A stretch of 5,305 nucleotides of DNA from Treponema sp. (GTDB lineage: Bacteria > Spirochaetota > Spirochaetia > Treponematales > Breznakiellaceae), in assembly GCA_031284385.1 (NCBI GenBank), contig JAISZZ010000080.1:1-5305 (forward strand), written 5' to 3'. The notes beneath the pieces were generated by a model. The model searched no databases. It worked only from the letters and a program-made list of their open reading frames with translations, and was not told the DNA's origin. This document shows positions 1 to 5,305 of this stretch, one piece after another. The number at the start of each line of letters is the position of its first letter. Position 1 is the first letter of the stretch. The position numbers were made by a program, and so were the translations under genes.

Positions 1-1191
1 AAGTTAGCCGATGACACAATATCAGGCCAGTTTCAGGAACTAATAGCCGAAAGTTGCAACACGTATAATCAAAAAGCCGCCGTGATAATCGACGAGTACG
101 ACAAACCGCTGCTCGACACTATAAACGACCGCGAAATCCACGAAACCCTAAAGAATGAGCTTCGCGGCTTTTACGGCGTTCTTAAATCGAGCGATGAATA
201 CCTTCGCTTCGCATTGCTTACAGGCGTTACAAAGTTTTCGCAGGTCAGCATCTTTTCACAGTTAAACAACCTAAAAGACATTTCTCTTAATCCCGCCTAC
301 TGCGATATTTGCGGCATAACGCAGGCCGAAATGGAAAGCTGCTTTGCGCCTGAAATCGAGCGTATTACAAGTGAAAACGGCATGGACAGGCGGGAGTATC
401 TCGATAAAGTAAAGCGTTTCTATAACGGCTACAGGTTTTCAAAGAAAGAACTTACCGTGTATAACCCGTTTGGCCTGCTAAATCATTTTGATAACAATGG
501 CGATTTTGAAACATACTGGTTTGCGACAGGGACTCCAACATTTTTGATAAAACTGATGGAAGAACAGCGGATAGACATACTCACTCTGGAGAAAAACGAG
601 GTTGCCTTTTCCGAATTTCAGAGGTTTGACGCGGGAAATATGGACGCGCTGCCTGTACTGTATCAATCTGGATATTTAACGATAACAGATTGCGGCGATA
701 ATGGGGTGTACACGCTGGACTATCCCAACGAGGAGGTGCGGGCAGCTCTTGCCGAGTCGCTGTTGCATCATTTTCTTGAAGGCAGCAATAACAAGTATTC
801 AAAGATGGCGATAGTGGATGCAATATCGCGGGGCGATGTGGACAAGGCGATGAACGGACTGCGGGCGATATTCGCGTCAATCCCTTACGGTATACATTTG
901 AAGGATGAAAAGTATTACCACACGATAGTGCATCTGGTATTCAGGATGATGGGCTTGTTCTGCCTGTCCGAAGTACAGACTGCGGACGGTAGGATAGACA
1001 CGTTTGTGGAGACTAGGAAGTACGTATACTGCTTTGAGTTCAAGCTGAACGGGAGCGCTGAGGAGGCGTTGGCGCAGATAGACGGCAAAGAGTACCTTTT
1101 GCCTTGGCATGGCAGCGGCAAGCAGTTATTCAAGGTGGGGGTAAGTTTTGACTACGAGAAGCGCAACATAAAGGAGTGGCGAGTGCCTTAA
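1..1191 (+). CDS. AAA-ATPase-like protein with C-terminal PD-(D/E)XK nuclease-like domain (5' partial)
   Basis: The reading frame is open from base 1, so the true start lies upstream; the GTG at 82 only falls inside the Walker B region and should not be taken as a start. 396 residues are visible. Residues 26-36 read AAVIIDEYDKP, a Walker B strand typical of the AAA-ATPase-like family (PF09820). A sensor-like stretch follows (LLTGVTKFSQ, then DISLNPAYCDICGIT). Near the C-terminus GRID (Asp333), then FEFK (Glu346, Lys348) and Gln359 fit the D...ExK...Q core of PDDEXK_9 (PF08011, former DUF1703). Family members are usually a little over 500 residues, so roughly the first 100 or more, including Walker A, are off-window. 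The biological role of this family is not firmly known. The proteins occur in many copies in some gut bacteria and are often treated as accessory or mobile-associated. The visible part is intact, without frameshift, and the nuclease-like residues are present. Confidence 0.9.
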   Translation, partial: KLADDTISGQFQELIAESCNTYNQKAAVIIDEYDKPLLDTINDREIHETLKNELRGFYGVLKSSDEYLRFALLTGVTKFSQVSIFSQLNNLKDISLNPAYCDICGITQAEMESCFAPEIERITSENGMDRREYLDKVKRFYNGYRFSKKELTVYNPFGLLNHFDNNGDFETYWFATGTPTFLIKLMEEQRIDILTLEKNEVAFSEFQRFDAGNMDALPVLYQSGYLTITDCGDNGVYTLDYPNEEVRAALAESLLHHFLEGSNNKYSKMAIVDAISRGDVDKAMNGLRAIFASIPYGIHLKDEKYYHTIVHLVFRMMGLFCLSEVQTADGRIDTFVETRKYVYCFEFKLNGSAEEALAQIDGKEYLLPWHGSGKQLFKVGVSFDYEKRNIKEWRVP

Positions 1192-1215
1192 CGGTGCGCC
1201 GTCCTGCCCCGCGGT

Positions 1216-1232
1216 CCGCCTCTTACCGGCGG
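1216..1232. terminator. Small GC hairpin between convergent genes, possible weak terminator
   Basis: CCGCC (1216-1220) and GGCGG (1228-1232) form a 5-bp all-GC stem with a 7-base loop. It sits between the stop codon of the nuclease-like gene (1189-1191) and the stop codon of the minus-strand amrB-like gene (1233-1235). The position suits a shared terminator for converging transcripts. However, the stem is short and neither side has a proper T-run (the plus strand follows with TTATGT), so a rho-independent function is doubtful. Confidence 0.25.
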
Positions 1233-2129
1233 TTATGTAAAAGAGATGGCGGCGTAACCCACGAATGAATCCAAGCCGGCGCGATCGCGGGATACGGATT
1301 TTTGCAGTATGTCGGCGCTTGTCGTGTAGGCCAGCAATTTCGCTTCCGGTGCTTCCGTAACATTCATAGTTTCACGAATTTGCGCGTTAAAACCCATCGC
1401 GCAAAGCACCGCCCCCGCCGAACAAGCTGATTTTTCATTTAACGCACGTTCAAGTACCTCATCTATATTATCTTCGGACGACTCGCCACCGGCAATGACA
1501 GCCTCGATGAAACGCCTGTCATTCACATCTTTAACCCATTCAATAGCCGGTTCACCAAGCCCTTTCGGATAAAAATCATAGTTAGGACCGTAATGCGTCA
1601 GGTCGGTTGAGCCTATCATCACCGCCGTCCGGTTAAGTGAGGCGGCGGCGCGGGCTATCAGTCCGCCGATCGCAAATGCGAGCTTGTCCGCTCCCAACCT
1701 AAGCCAAAGAATACGCGCCTTGGGAAAGAAGCGGTGGACAGCCGGCAACAGCGCTTCTACGGTGTTATCGGTATATTTGTCAGCGGAAAACTCCATTCCG
1801 GTACACTCCAATTCTTTTTTCACTAAAGAACGCAGCTCACCGTCAATCTTGATTTCACCTATAGGAGTGCAGACGACATCTTCCTCCGCAAACAAAATTG
1901 GTGACCCTGCCGGAAGGTGTCCCCCCGCCACAATAATCGTATCGGCATCAGACCTCAATGATGAAACCGCTATACCAGCAATCTTTCCCGAAAAAAACCA
2001 TCCGGCGTGCGGCGCGATAACGGCATTAGCCCCACTGGATTTTTTATCAAAAGAATCGCGCAAATACTCGTCTATCTCTTCCCCGCTTTGCGGATACCAT
2101 CCGGCGGGTAGTCTCATTTTTCTCTCCAT
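1233..2129 (-). CDS. amrB: MEMO1-family protein (AmmeMemoRadiSam system protein B-like)
   Basis: A 298-residue cytoplasmic protein with the full MEMO1 fold signature and near the family's usual length. Motifs in order are: AGWYP (residues 9-13), the family's N-terminal xxWYP/FYP signature; IAPHAGWFFSG (38-48, His41); AGGH (His71); CTPIGEIKID (87-96); DNTVEALLP (121-129); STDLTHYG (174-181, Asp176 and His179); and SACSAGAV (Cys236). His41, His71 and Cys236 correspond to the metal-site residues of human MEMO1 (His49, His81, Cys244), so the site looks preserved. Family members resemble extradiol dioxygenases and are often encoded with AMMECR1 and a radical SAM protein. Neither partner is in this window, so the gene appears solitary here. 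The exact reaction is not settled. The start at 2129 has a GAGGGG ribosome site 6 bases upstream. An internal ATG at codon 5, preceded by GGAGAG, is a possible alternative start. Confidence 0.9.
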   Translation of the reverse strand: MERKMRLPAGWYPQSGEEIDEYLRDSFDKKSSGANAVIAPHAGWFFSGKIAGIAVSSLRSDADTIIVAGGHLPAGSPILFAEEDVVCTPIGEIKIDGELRSLVKKELECTGMEFSADKYTDNTVEALLPAVHRFFPKARILWLRLGADKLAFAIGGLIARAAASLNRTAVMIGSTDLTHYGPNYDFYPKGLGEPAIEWVKDVNDRRFIEAVIAGGESSEDNIDEVLERALNEKSACSAGAVLCAMGFNAQIRETMNVTEAPEAKLLAYTTSADILQKSVSRDRAGLDSFVGYAAISFT

Positions 2130-2135
2130 ACGTTT

Positions 2136-2141
2136 CCCCTC
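2136..2141 (-). promoter_or_regulatory. Ribosome binding site of the amrB-like gene
   Basis: On the minus strand GAGGGG stands 6 bases before the ATG at 2129. It is the clearest Shine-Dalgarno sequence in the window and supports this start over the internal Met at codon 5. It contrasts with the two plus-strand genes at 2176 and 3770, which have none. Confidence 0.7.
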
Positions 2142-2173
2142 TTCATTTTATCAGTAAAAATGCCTAAAATAAA
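2142..2173. promoter_or_regulatory. Putative overlapping divergent promoters
   Basis: The 46-base gap between two divergent genes must hold both promoters unless these lie inside coding DNA. Minus strand: -10 TAAAAT (2145-2150) and -35-like TTTATT (2168-2173) with a 17-base spacer, giving a short leader that contains the GAGGGG site. Plus strand: -10 TAAAAT (2165-2170) and a poor -35 TTCATT (2142-2147) with a 17-base spacer. The plus-strand -10 ends only 5 bases before ATG 2176, so transcription would begin at or next to the start codon. The -10 boxes are good and both -35 boxes are weak (3 of 6). The two promoters occupy the same DNA, so they would compete for polymerase. Confidence 0.35.
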
Positions 2174-2175
2174 GT

Positions 2176-3675
2176 ATGTGGCAAAATGTCAAATCGGTCA
2201 TCGCGTTTATGTGTATACTCGTGTACATTGGCGCGGCAGCTTTTGCAGGAATACGGATATACAAGTCGGTGAACGAACAGCGTTTCGAAGCGCAACAGGA
2301 ATTTGCGGATTTGACGGATTTTGCTGTCCGCGCCGGCGCACTAGGACTTTTTACCAATGAATATATTGAAGATATAAAAACTCAGCTCGATATGTCAAAA
2401 GCCCTTGACGCGCTGATAATTTACGGGCCAAACAGTAACAGGGCGGCCTTTGAAAAAAAGCCCGGACTTATCTCGTACAAAGGCGATTATCCCGATTTTA
2501 ACAAGCAGATACAATTTTACCATATCCCGCATACATCTCCGCTCCGCGTGGAAGGTAATTTGAACGCAAGTATTAGCGCCGTTTCGCCGGTAATCAACTT
2601 TAATACTCTGCTCACGGTTCTGCGCTCTTCACTTTTGGCGATACTTATCGCTGTCGTGGCCGCGTTTGCTACGCTGATTATTGATGTAAGCGTTGTTCAA
2701 ACTGGAAAACATACGGAAACGCCGGCAGTTCAGACAAAAACAGCCGCGCTGACAAATGATTCTGAAAAAAAAACTGAAAACTCAGGAATGCCGGCGTTTA
2801 ATGAAGATGACTTGCTTATAAGCGATACCGGGTACCTCGCCAATGACGATGCGATTATTGGCGGCAATGATGATGACGGCGCGTATTCCGCAGATAGACC
2901 GGCAATCGCTGGTGAACGGTCGGATACCGAAACGCCGCATGAACTTACAGAACCGGAACGCGTCGAAAAACCAGACACGGACAGAGAAATTCCGTTTGCC
3001 GTCGCTGAAGCTACGCCGATTGAAATTGATTCGTTGCTTGCGTCGACTCAAGCCGAAACTGAGACAGCCGAATCGCCGCCGGAAATAGAACCGGTAGACG
3101 AAACGCCGGTATATGAAGAGCCGGATGCCGAAACGCCAAGTATGAATAATGGCCTGCTTGCGGCGGCAAGTGCTATGTATGAAATTGACAATTTTGATAA
3201 AATGGACGACGGCACGGAATTCATAGACATACTTCAACAAGAACTCAAGAAATCCGAAACGGCGGACAATGATATTACATTGTTGAGTATAGAATGGACG
3301 GCACCGGGTCTAGAAACAGAACCTTTGATACAGCAGGCCGCCGCATTTTTCAAGTATGGCAGTCGTGTTTTTGAAAAAGCCGGACAGGACGGAATCTATA
3401 TCATAGCGCCAGACAGCGGTTTGGACGAAGTTTTCGCGGCGGCCAAAGAATTCCACCGCCAAGCCCGCGAGACAAGGCCGCCTGATATCTATGCCGAACT
3501 TCTTATCGGGCTTTCGGCGCGGGCGGAACGAAACGTCAACGCGATAAACTTTCTTAACGAGGTGGAATGTGCTCTTGATAAGGCGCATTCCGACAGCTCG
3601 CTGCCCATTGTCGCTTTCAAAGCCGACCCCAAAAAGTACAAAGAATTTACCAGCAGGCACAAAATATCGGCATAG
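2176..3675 (+). CDS. Two-TM receptor-like protein with acidic linker and degenerate GGDEF-like domain
   Basis: A 499-residue protein whose family I do not recognise by name. Residues 7-27 form one hydrophobic segment and about 144-170 a second. The roughly 115 residues between them should be periplasmic and look like a small Cache/PAS-type sensor domain (ALDALIIYGPNSN at 76-88). Residues about 175-330 are an acidic, Pro/Thr-rich, low-complexity linker with four ETP motifs (181, 252, 309, 319). Residues about 361-490 resemble a GGDEF domain in layout: ITLLSIEW, then GQDGIYIIAP (403-412) where GGDEF-AIILP would stand, then LLIGLSA and a final helix NFLNEVECALDKA (458-470). The catalytic Glu is replaced by Gly406 and no RxxD inhibitory site is seen, so cyclase activity is unlikely. 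ATG 2176 is the first start after an in-frame stop at 2170; it has no Shine-Dalgarno sequence. Sensor and GGDEF assignments are inferences from pattern; the membrane topology is well supported. Confidence 0.8.
   Translation: MWQNVKSVIAFMCILVYIGAAAFAGIRIYKSVNEQRFEAQQEFADLTDFAVRAGALGLFTNEYIEDIKTQLDMSKALDALIIYGPNSNRAAFEKKPGLISYKGDYPDFNKQIQFYHIPHTSPLRVEGNLNASISAVSPVINFNTLLTVLRSSLLAILIAVVAAFATLIIDVSVVQTGKHTETPAVQTKTAALTNDSEKKTENSGMPAFNEDDLLISDTGYLANDDAIIGGNDDDGAYSADRPAIAGERSDTETPHELTEPERVEKPDTDREIPFAVAEATPIEIDSLLASTQAETETAESPPEIEPVDETPVYEEPDAETPSMNNGLLAAASAMYEIDNFDKMDDGTEFIDILQQELKKSETADNDITLLSIEWTAPGLETEPLIQQAAAFFKYGSRVFEKAGQDGIYIIAPDSGLDEVFAAAKEFHRQARETRPPDIYAELLIGLSARAERNVNAINFLNEVECALDKAHSDSSLPIVAFKADPKKYKEFTSRHKISA
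2765..2773 (+). other. A9 homopolymer inside the receptor-like gene
   Basis: Nine consecutive A bases encode part of S-E-K-K-T (residues 196-200), just after the second membrane segment. Runs of this length favour polymerase slippage. Gain of one A gives an immediate TGA (2775-2777), and loss of one A leads to a TAA at 2819. Either slip would leave the membrane and sensor part without linker and C-terminal domain. No evidence shows that slippage really happens. Confidence 0.5.
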
Positions 3676-3701
3676 ACCGGCGTGTGTGGGATAATTTCAT
3701 A

Positions 3702-3763
3702 GTTCGATGTATTCATGGTATTTCTGCGGACTACTTTACTATGGTGGCACGGTTCGATAGATT
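3702..3763 (+). repeat. Pair of imperfect 12-bp direct repeats upstream of the bactofilin gene
   Basis: GTTCGATGTATT (3702-3713) and GTTCGATAGATT (3752-3763) match at 10 of 12 positions and start exactly 50 bases apart. The second copy overlaps the candidate -10 box of the bactofilin gene. They could be operator half-sites for a dimeric or looping regulator, or a chance duplication in a 94-base intergenic region. Confidence 0.4.
3735..3763 (+). promoter_or_regulatory. Putative promoter of the bactofilin-TPR unit
   Basis: TTTACT (3735-3740) as -35 and TAGATT (3758-3763) as -10 are separated by 17 bases, each matching the sigma-70 consensus at 4 of 6 positions. The -10 ends 6 bases before ATG 3770, so the transcript would start about at the start codon. 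The 94-base gap after the preceding gene and the absence of a Shine-Dalgarno sequence are consistent with a separate, possibly leaderless transcript. The gap has no clear terminator, so read-through from the upstream gene remains possible. Confidence 0.3.
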
Positions 3764-3769
3764 GAAAAT

Positions 3770-4129
3770 ATGACAGATATTCATAATGATGTACTTGAAG
3801 ATGATGATTTTGATACCGTCCTTTCACCGGACATTGATTTTACCGGTACGTTGAACTTTGAAAAATCATTTTTAGTACGAGGTAAAATAAACGGGCTGAT
3901 AGACGCGGAAGGCATTTTGTTGATAGATGAACACGCGCTGGTAGAAGCGGATATAAAGGCCGGCAGAGTCATCATCAGGGGCGCGGTAAAGGGGAATATA
4001 ACGGCGGCGGAACGTGTCGAAATAACCCTTACCGGAAAACTTGAAGGAAATGTCGTAGCTCCGGAAATCAATATGGAGTCCGGCTGTATGTTCAACGGTA
4101 AATGCACTATGGAGCGCGCTTCTTTATGA
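3770..4129 (+). CDS. Bactofilin (polymer-forming cytoskeletal protein)
   Basis: A 119-residue protein of the bactofilin family (PF04519, DUF583). These proteins self-assemble without nucleotide into filaments or sheets on the inner face of the membrane and help place cell-wall or shape enzymes. After an acidic N-terminal tail (residues 1-20), a run of short beta-strand repeats with regularly placed Gly and Val/Ile follows: FLVRGKINGLIDAEG (34-48), LVEADIKAGRVIIRGAVKGN (57-76), VEITLTGKLEGNVVAPEI (83-100). It ends with GCMFNGKCTM (105-114), a typical family ending. This periodic pattern forms a right-handed beta-helix. It is short for the family, with almost no C-terminal tail and no membrane segment. 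ATG 3770 follows an in-frame stop at 3758 and lacks a Shine-Dalgarno sequence. The stop overlaps the start of the TPR gene, which suggests coupling. Confidence 0.92.
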   Translation: MTDIHNDVLEDDDFDTVLSPDIDFTGTLNFEKSFLVRGKINGLIDAEGILLIDEHALVEADIKAGRVIIRGAVKGNITAAERVEITLTGKLEGNVVAPEINMESGCMFNGKCTMERASL

Positions 4130-4776
4130 ATTGCCGCGCCATGAGAACGACACATTTTGCTTGGTTAGCGCTTTTTTTAAGTTTTTTTACGGAAGTCGTG
4201 AACGCGCAGATAAAACCAGACGCGCTTTCCGAGTACCGTACCGGCAATTACAACGCGGCCGTCGATATATGCCGTTATGAAATTGAGATGGACAAGCAAA
4301 ATATCGATTCGTATGTCGTGGTATGCTGGAGTCTGATCAAGTTAGGACGTTTTGACGAGGCGCGTTCTTTTGCGGTTTCCGCACTGGAAATAAGCCCGTA
4401 CGATGTGCGTTTGCTGGAAATTATGGGCGAGATTGATTATTTTCAGGGACGGAATAACGAGGCTCTTAAATATTTTCAGGAGTACATAAACCTTGCGCCT
4501 GAGGGACAGCGCATTGACGCGGCCTATTATTACAGCGGTGAAATTTATATAAGGCAGGGACGTTTTAGGCACGCAGATATAGCGTTGTCGACAGCCCTGC
4601 ATTATGTTCCGGGGAATGCAGTATGGCAGTCGCGGCTTGCCTATGCGCGGGAAAATTCCGGCGAATTGCGGGAAGCCGCCGCAGTCTACGAAAAGGCGTT
4701 ACAGCTTGACCCTCAGTTAGCGGACGCTCAGCGTGGGCTTGCCCGTGTACGCGCCGCGCTTGCCCTGCGCCAGTAA
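4126..4776 (+). CDS. Exported TPR protein
   Basis: A 216-residue protein made of an N-terminal signal peptide and about five tetratricopeptide repeats. The hydrophobic core is FAWLALFLSFF (residues 11-21), with a likely signal peptidase I cut after VNA (Ala27/Gln28). No lipobox is seen, so it should be a soluble periplasmic protein. TPR units lie at roughly 32-61, 62-95, 96-130, 132-166 and 167-200. They show the family residues W/Y, G-Y/F and A with P at the end, for example KLGRFDEA followed by ALEISP, and ALQLDP in the last unit. TPR arrays bind partner proteins; the partner is unknown. ATG 4126 is chosen because it forms an ATGA overlap with the bactofilin stop and has GGAG 11 bases upstream. 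ATG 4141 would leave a tidier signal peptide but lacks a ribosome site, and ATG 4102 would add eight residues. The short distance to mtaB (19 bases) suggests one transcript. Confidence 0.88.
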   Translation: MNCRAMRTTHFAWLALFLSFFTEVVNAQIKPDALSEYRTGNYNAAVDICRYEIEMDKQNIDSYVVVCWSLIKLGRFDEARSFAVSALEISPYDVRLLEIMGEIDYFQGRNNEALKYFQEYINLAPEGQRIDAAYYYSGEIYIRQGRFRHADIALSTALHYVPGNAVWQSRLAYARENSGELREAAAVYEKALQLDPQLADAQRGLARVRAALALRQ

Positions 4777-4795
4777 CACGCCTCTGGAAACCTGC

Positions 4796-5305
4796 TTGTT
4801 GTCTGTCGCGTTTAAAACGCTGGGATGTAAACTCAATCAGGCCGAGACTGAAACTATGGCCGCAGCGTTTAGTAACGCGGGTTTTCCTGTAGTTTCAAGC
4901 GAGAATGATGCCGGACTTTTAATCGTCAATACCTGCGCCGTAACATCAAAAGCGGAACAGAAGGGGCGCAGAATGATACGCGCCGCGCTCCGCCGGAATC
5001 CGGATTGCTGCGTCCTTGTTACGGGTTGTTATGCCGAATTGAACAGGAATGACCTTGAGTCGCTGGATGATTCCATCCAGCAGGGTTCGGTGTCAAAACG
5101 GATATTCATTGTTCCCGGTATTCAAAAAAACGCCATCATGGATATGCCGTCCAGACTGGCGCATGACGGCATCCGTAACGCGGAGTCGCTTGGGGCGGCG
5201 TTGGAGAAGTTTTGTTTTTCCGGGACGGATGATACATTCCGGTTTGAAGCGGCGAAAACGGCGCTCCGTTCCCGTGTTTTTCTTAAGATACAGGACGGCT
5301 GCGAC
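4796..5305 (+). CDS. mtaB: tRNA t6A37 methylthiotransferase MtaB, N-terminal part (3' partial)
   Basis: The N-terminal 170 codons of a MiaB/MtaB-family radical SAM enzyme, which adds a methylthio group to t6A37 of tRNAs reading ANN codons. The UPF0004 domain shows its three iron-sulphur cysteines: LGCKLNQ (Cys11), VNTCAVT (Cys47) and VTGCYAE (Cys78). The window ends in LKIQDGCD, so Cys169 is the first Cys of the radical SAM CxxxCxxC motif and the rest is outside. The LGCKxN and LKIQDGC forms point to MtaB rather than MiaB or RimO. No ATG is available: the frame has TTG at 4796 and 4799, with GGA at 4786-4788 as a weak ribosome site. A GTG at 4745, overlapping the TPR gene by 32 bases, is the main alternative. 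Family proteins begin only a few residues before the VAFxTLGCK motif, which favours the TTG codons. The stretch between Cys78 and the radical SAM motif (about 90 residues) seems somewhat longer than in Bacillus MtaB. Confidence 0.92.
   Translation, partial: MLSVAFKTLGCKLNQAETETMAAAFSNAGFPVVSSENDAGLLIVNTCAVTSKAEQKGRRMIRAALRRNPDCCVLVTGCYAELNRNDLESLDDSIQQGSVSKRIFIVPGIQKNAIMDMPSRLAHDGIRNAESLGAALEKFCFSGTDDTFRFEAAKTALRSRVFLKIQDGCD
5062..5081 (+). repeat. Perfect 8-bp inverted repeat inside mtaB
   Basis: GCTGGATG (5062-5069), a 4-base loop ATTC, and CATCCAGC (5074-5081) make a perfect hairpin. It lies in codons for the linker between the UPF0004 and radical SAM domains (SLDDSIQQ region). No T-run follows, so it is not a terminator. 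It may be chance or may affect mRNA structure. Confidence 0.5.

Noticed and set aside
581..1133. Several minus-strand open frames opposite the nuclease-like gene
   Set aside because: They overlap each other and a gene with conserved Walker B and PD-(D/E)XK motifs, and show no domain of their own.
1684..2157. Plus-strand open frame of 157 codons opposite the amrB-like gene
   Set aside because: It is the antisense shadow of a gene with clear MEMO1 motifs. Its product has a biased Ser/Pro composition and no motif.
2782..3240. Minus-strand open frame of 152 codons opposite the acidic linker
   Set aside because: It is rich in Arg and Phe, as expected from the complement of Glu/Asp/Pro/Thr codons, has no recognisable domain, and lies wholly inside a better-supported gene.
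3676..3769. Gap searched for a small RNA, tRNA or terminator
   Set aside because: No cloverleaf, strong hairpin or T-run was seen; only the direct repeats and weak promoter boxes stand out.
3781..4155. Minus-strand open frame of 124 codons opposite the bactofilin
   Set aside because: It is a shadow of the bactofilin gene with Ser/Ile-rich random-looking protein.
4172..4188. Two T7 runs near the start of the TPR gene, considered as a terminator or attenuator
   Set aside because: No adequate GC stem precedes them, and the T-rich codons are explained by Leu/Phe of the signal peptide core.

Overview
The window is ordinary dense bacterial protein-coding DNA with about half G+C. It holds six protein genes, two of them cut by the window ends, and no RNA gene, CRISPR array, transposase or IS end that I can see. 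The best guess for the source is a spirochaete, perhaps a host- or gut-associated Treponema-like bacterium. The reasons are a fragment of the AAA-ATPase-like/PD-(D/E)XK family that is abundant in such genomes, and a short bactofilin next to a periplasmic TPR gene and an MtaB-type methylthiotransferase. This assignment is inference from gene content only; Bacteroidota or Clostridia are not excluded.

Layout. Bases 1-1191 (+) are the 3' part of an AAA-ATPase-like protein with a C-terminal PD-(D/E)XK nuclease-like domain, a family typical of accessory DNA. It converges on a MEMO1-family gene (amrB-like, 1233-2129, minus strand), with only 41 bases and a small GC hairpin between them. A 46-base divergent region (2130-2175) separates amrB from a plus-strand cluster that runs to the window end. 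That cluster is: a two-TM membrane protein with a periplasmic sensor-like domain, a long acidic linker and a degenerate GGDEF-like domain (2176-3675); a bactofilin (3770-4129); a secreted TPR protein that overlaps the bactofilin stop (4126-4776); and the first 170 codons of mtaB (from about 4796).

How the genes may work together. The bactofilin and TPR genes share an ATGA stop/start overlap, so they are probably translationally coupled, although one product is cytoplasmic and the other is exported. The upstream membrane protein looks like a receptor built on a diguanylate-cyclase plan whose GGDEF signature has decayed to GQDGI, so it is more likely a binding or scaffold protein than an enzyme. 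A membrane receptor, a polymer-forming cytoskeletal protein and a periplasmic TPR protein in one cluster suggest an envelope or cell-shape module, but this is inference from adjacency. mtaB is a tRNA-modification housekeeping gene. The most interesting lead is the degenerate-GGDEF receptor beside the bactofilin. Nothing here proves a wholly new system.
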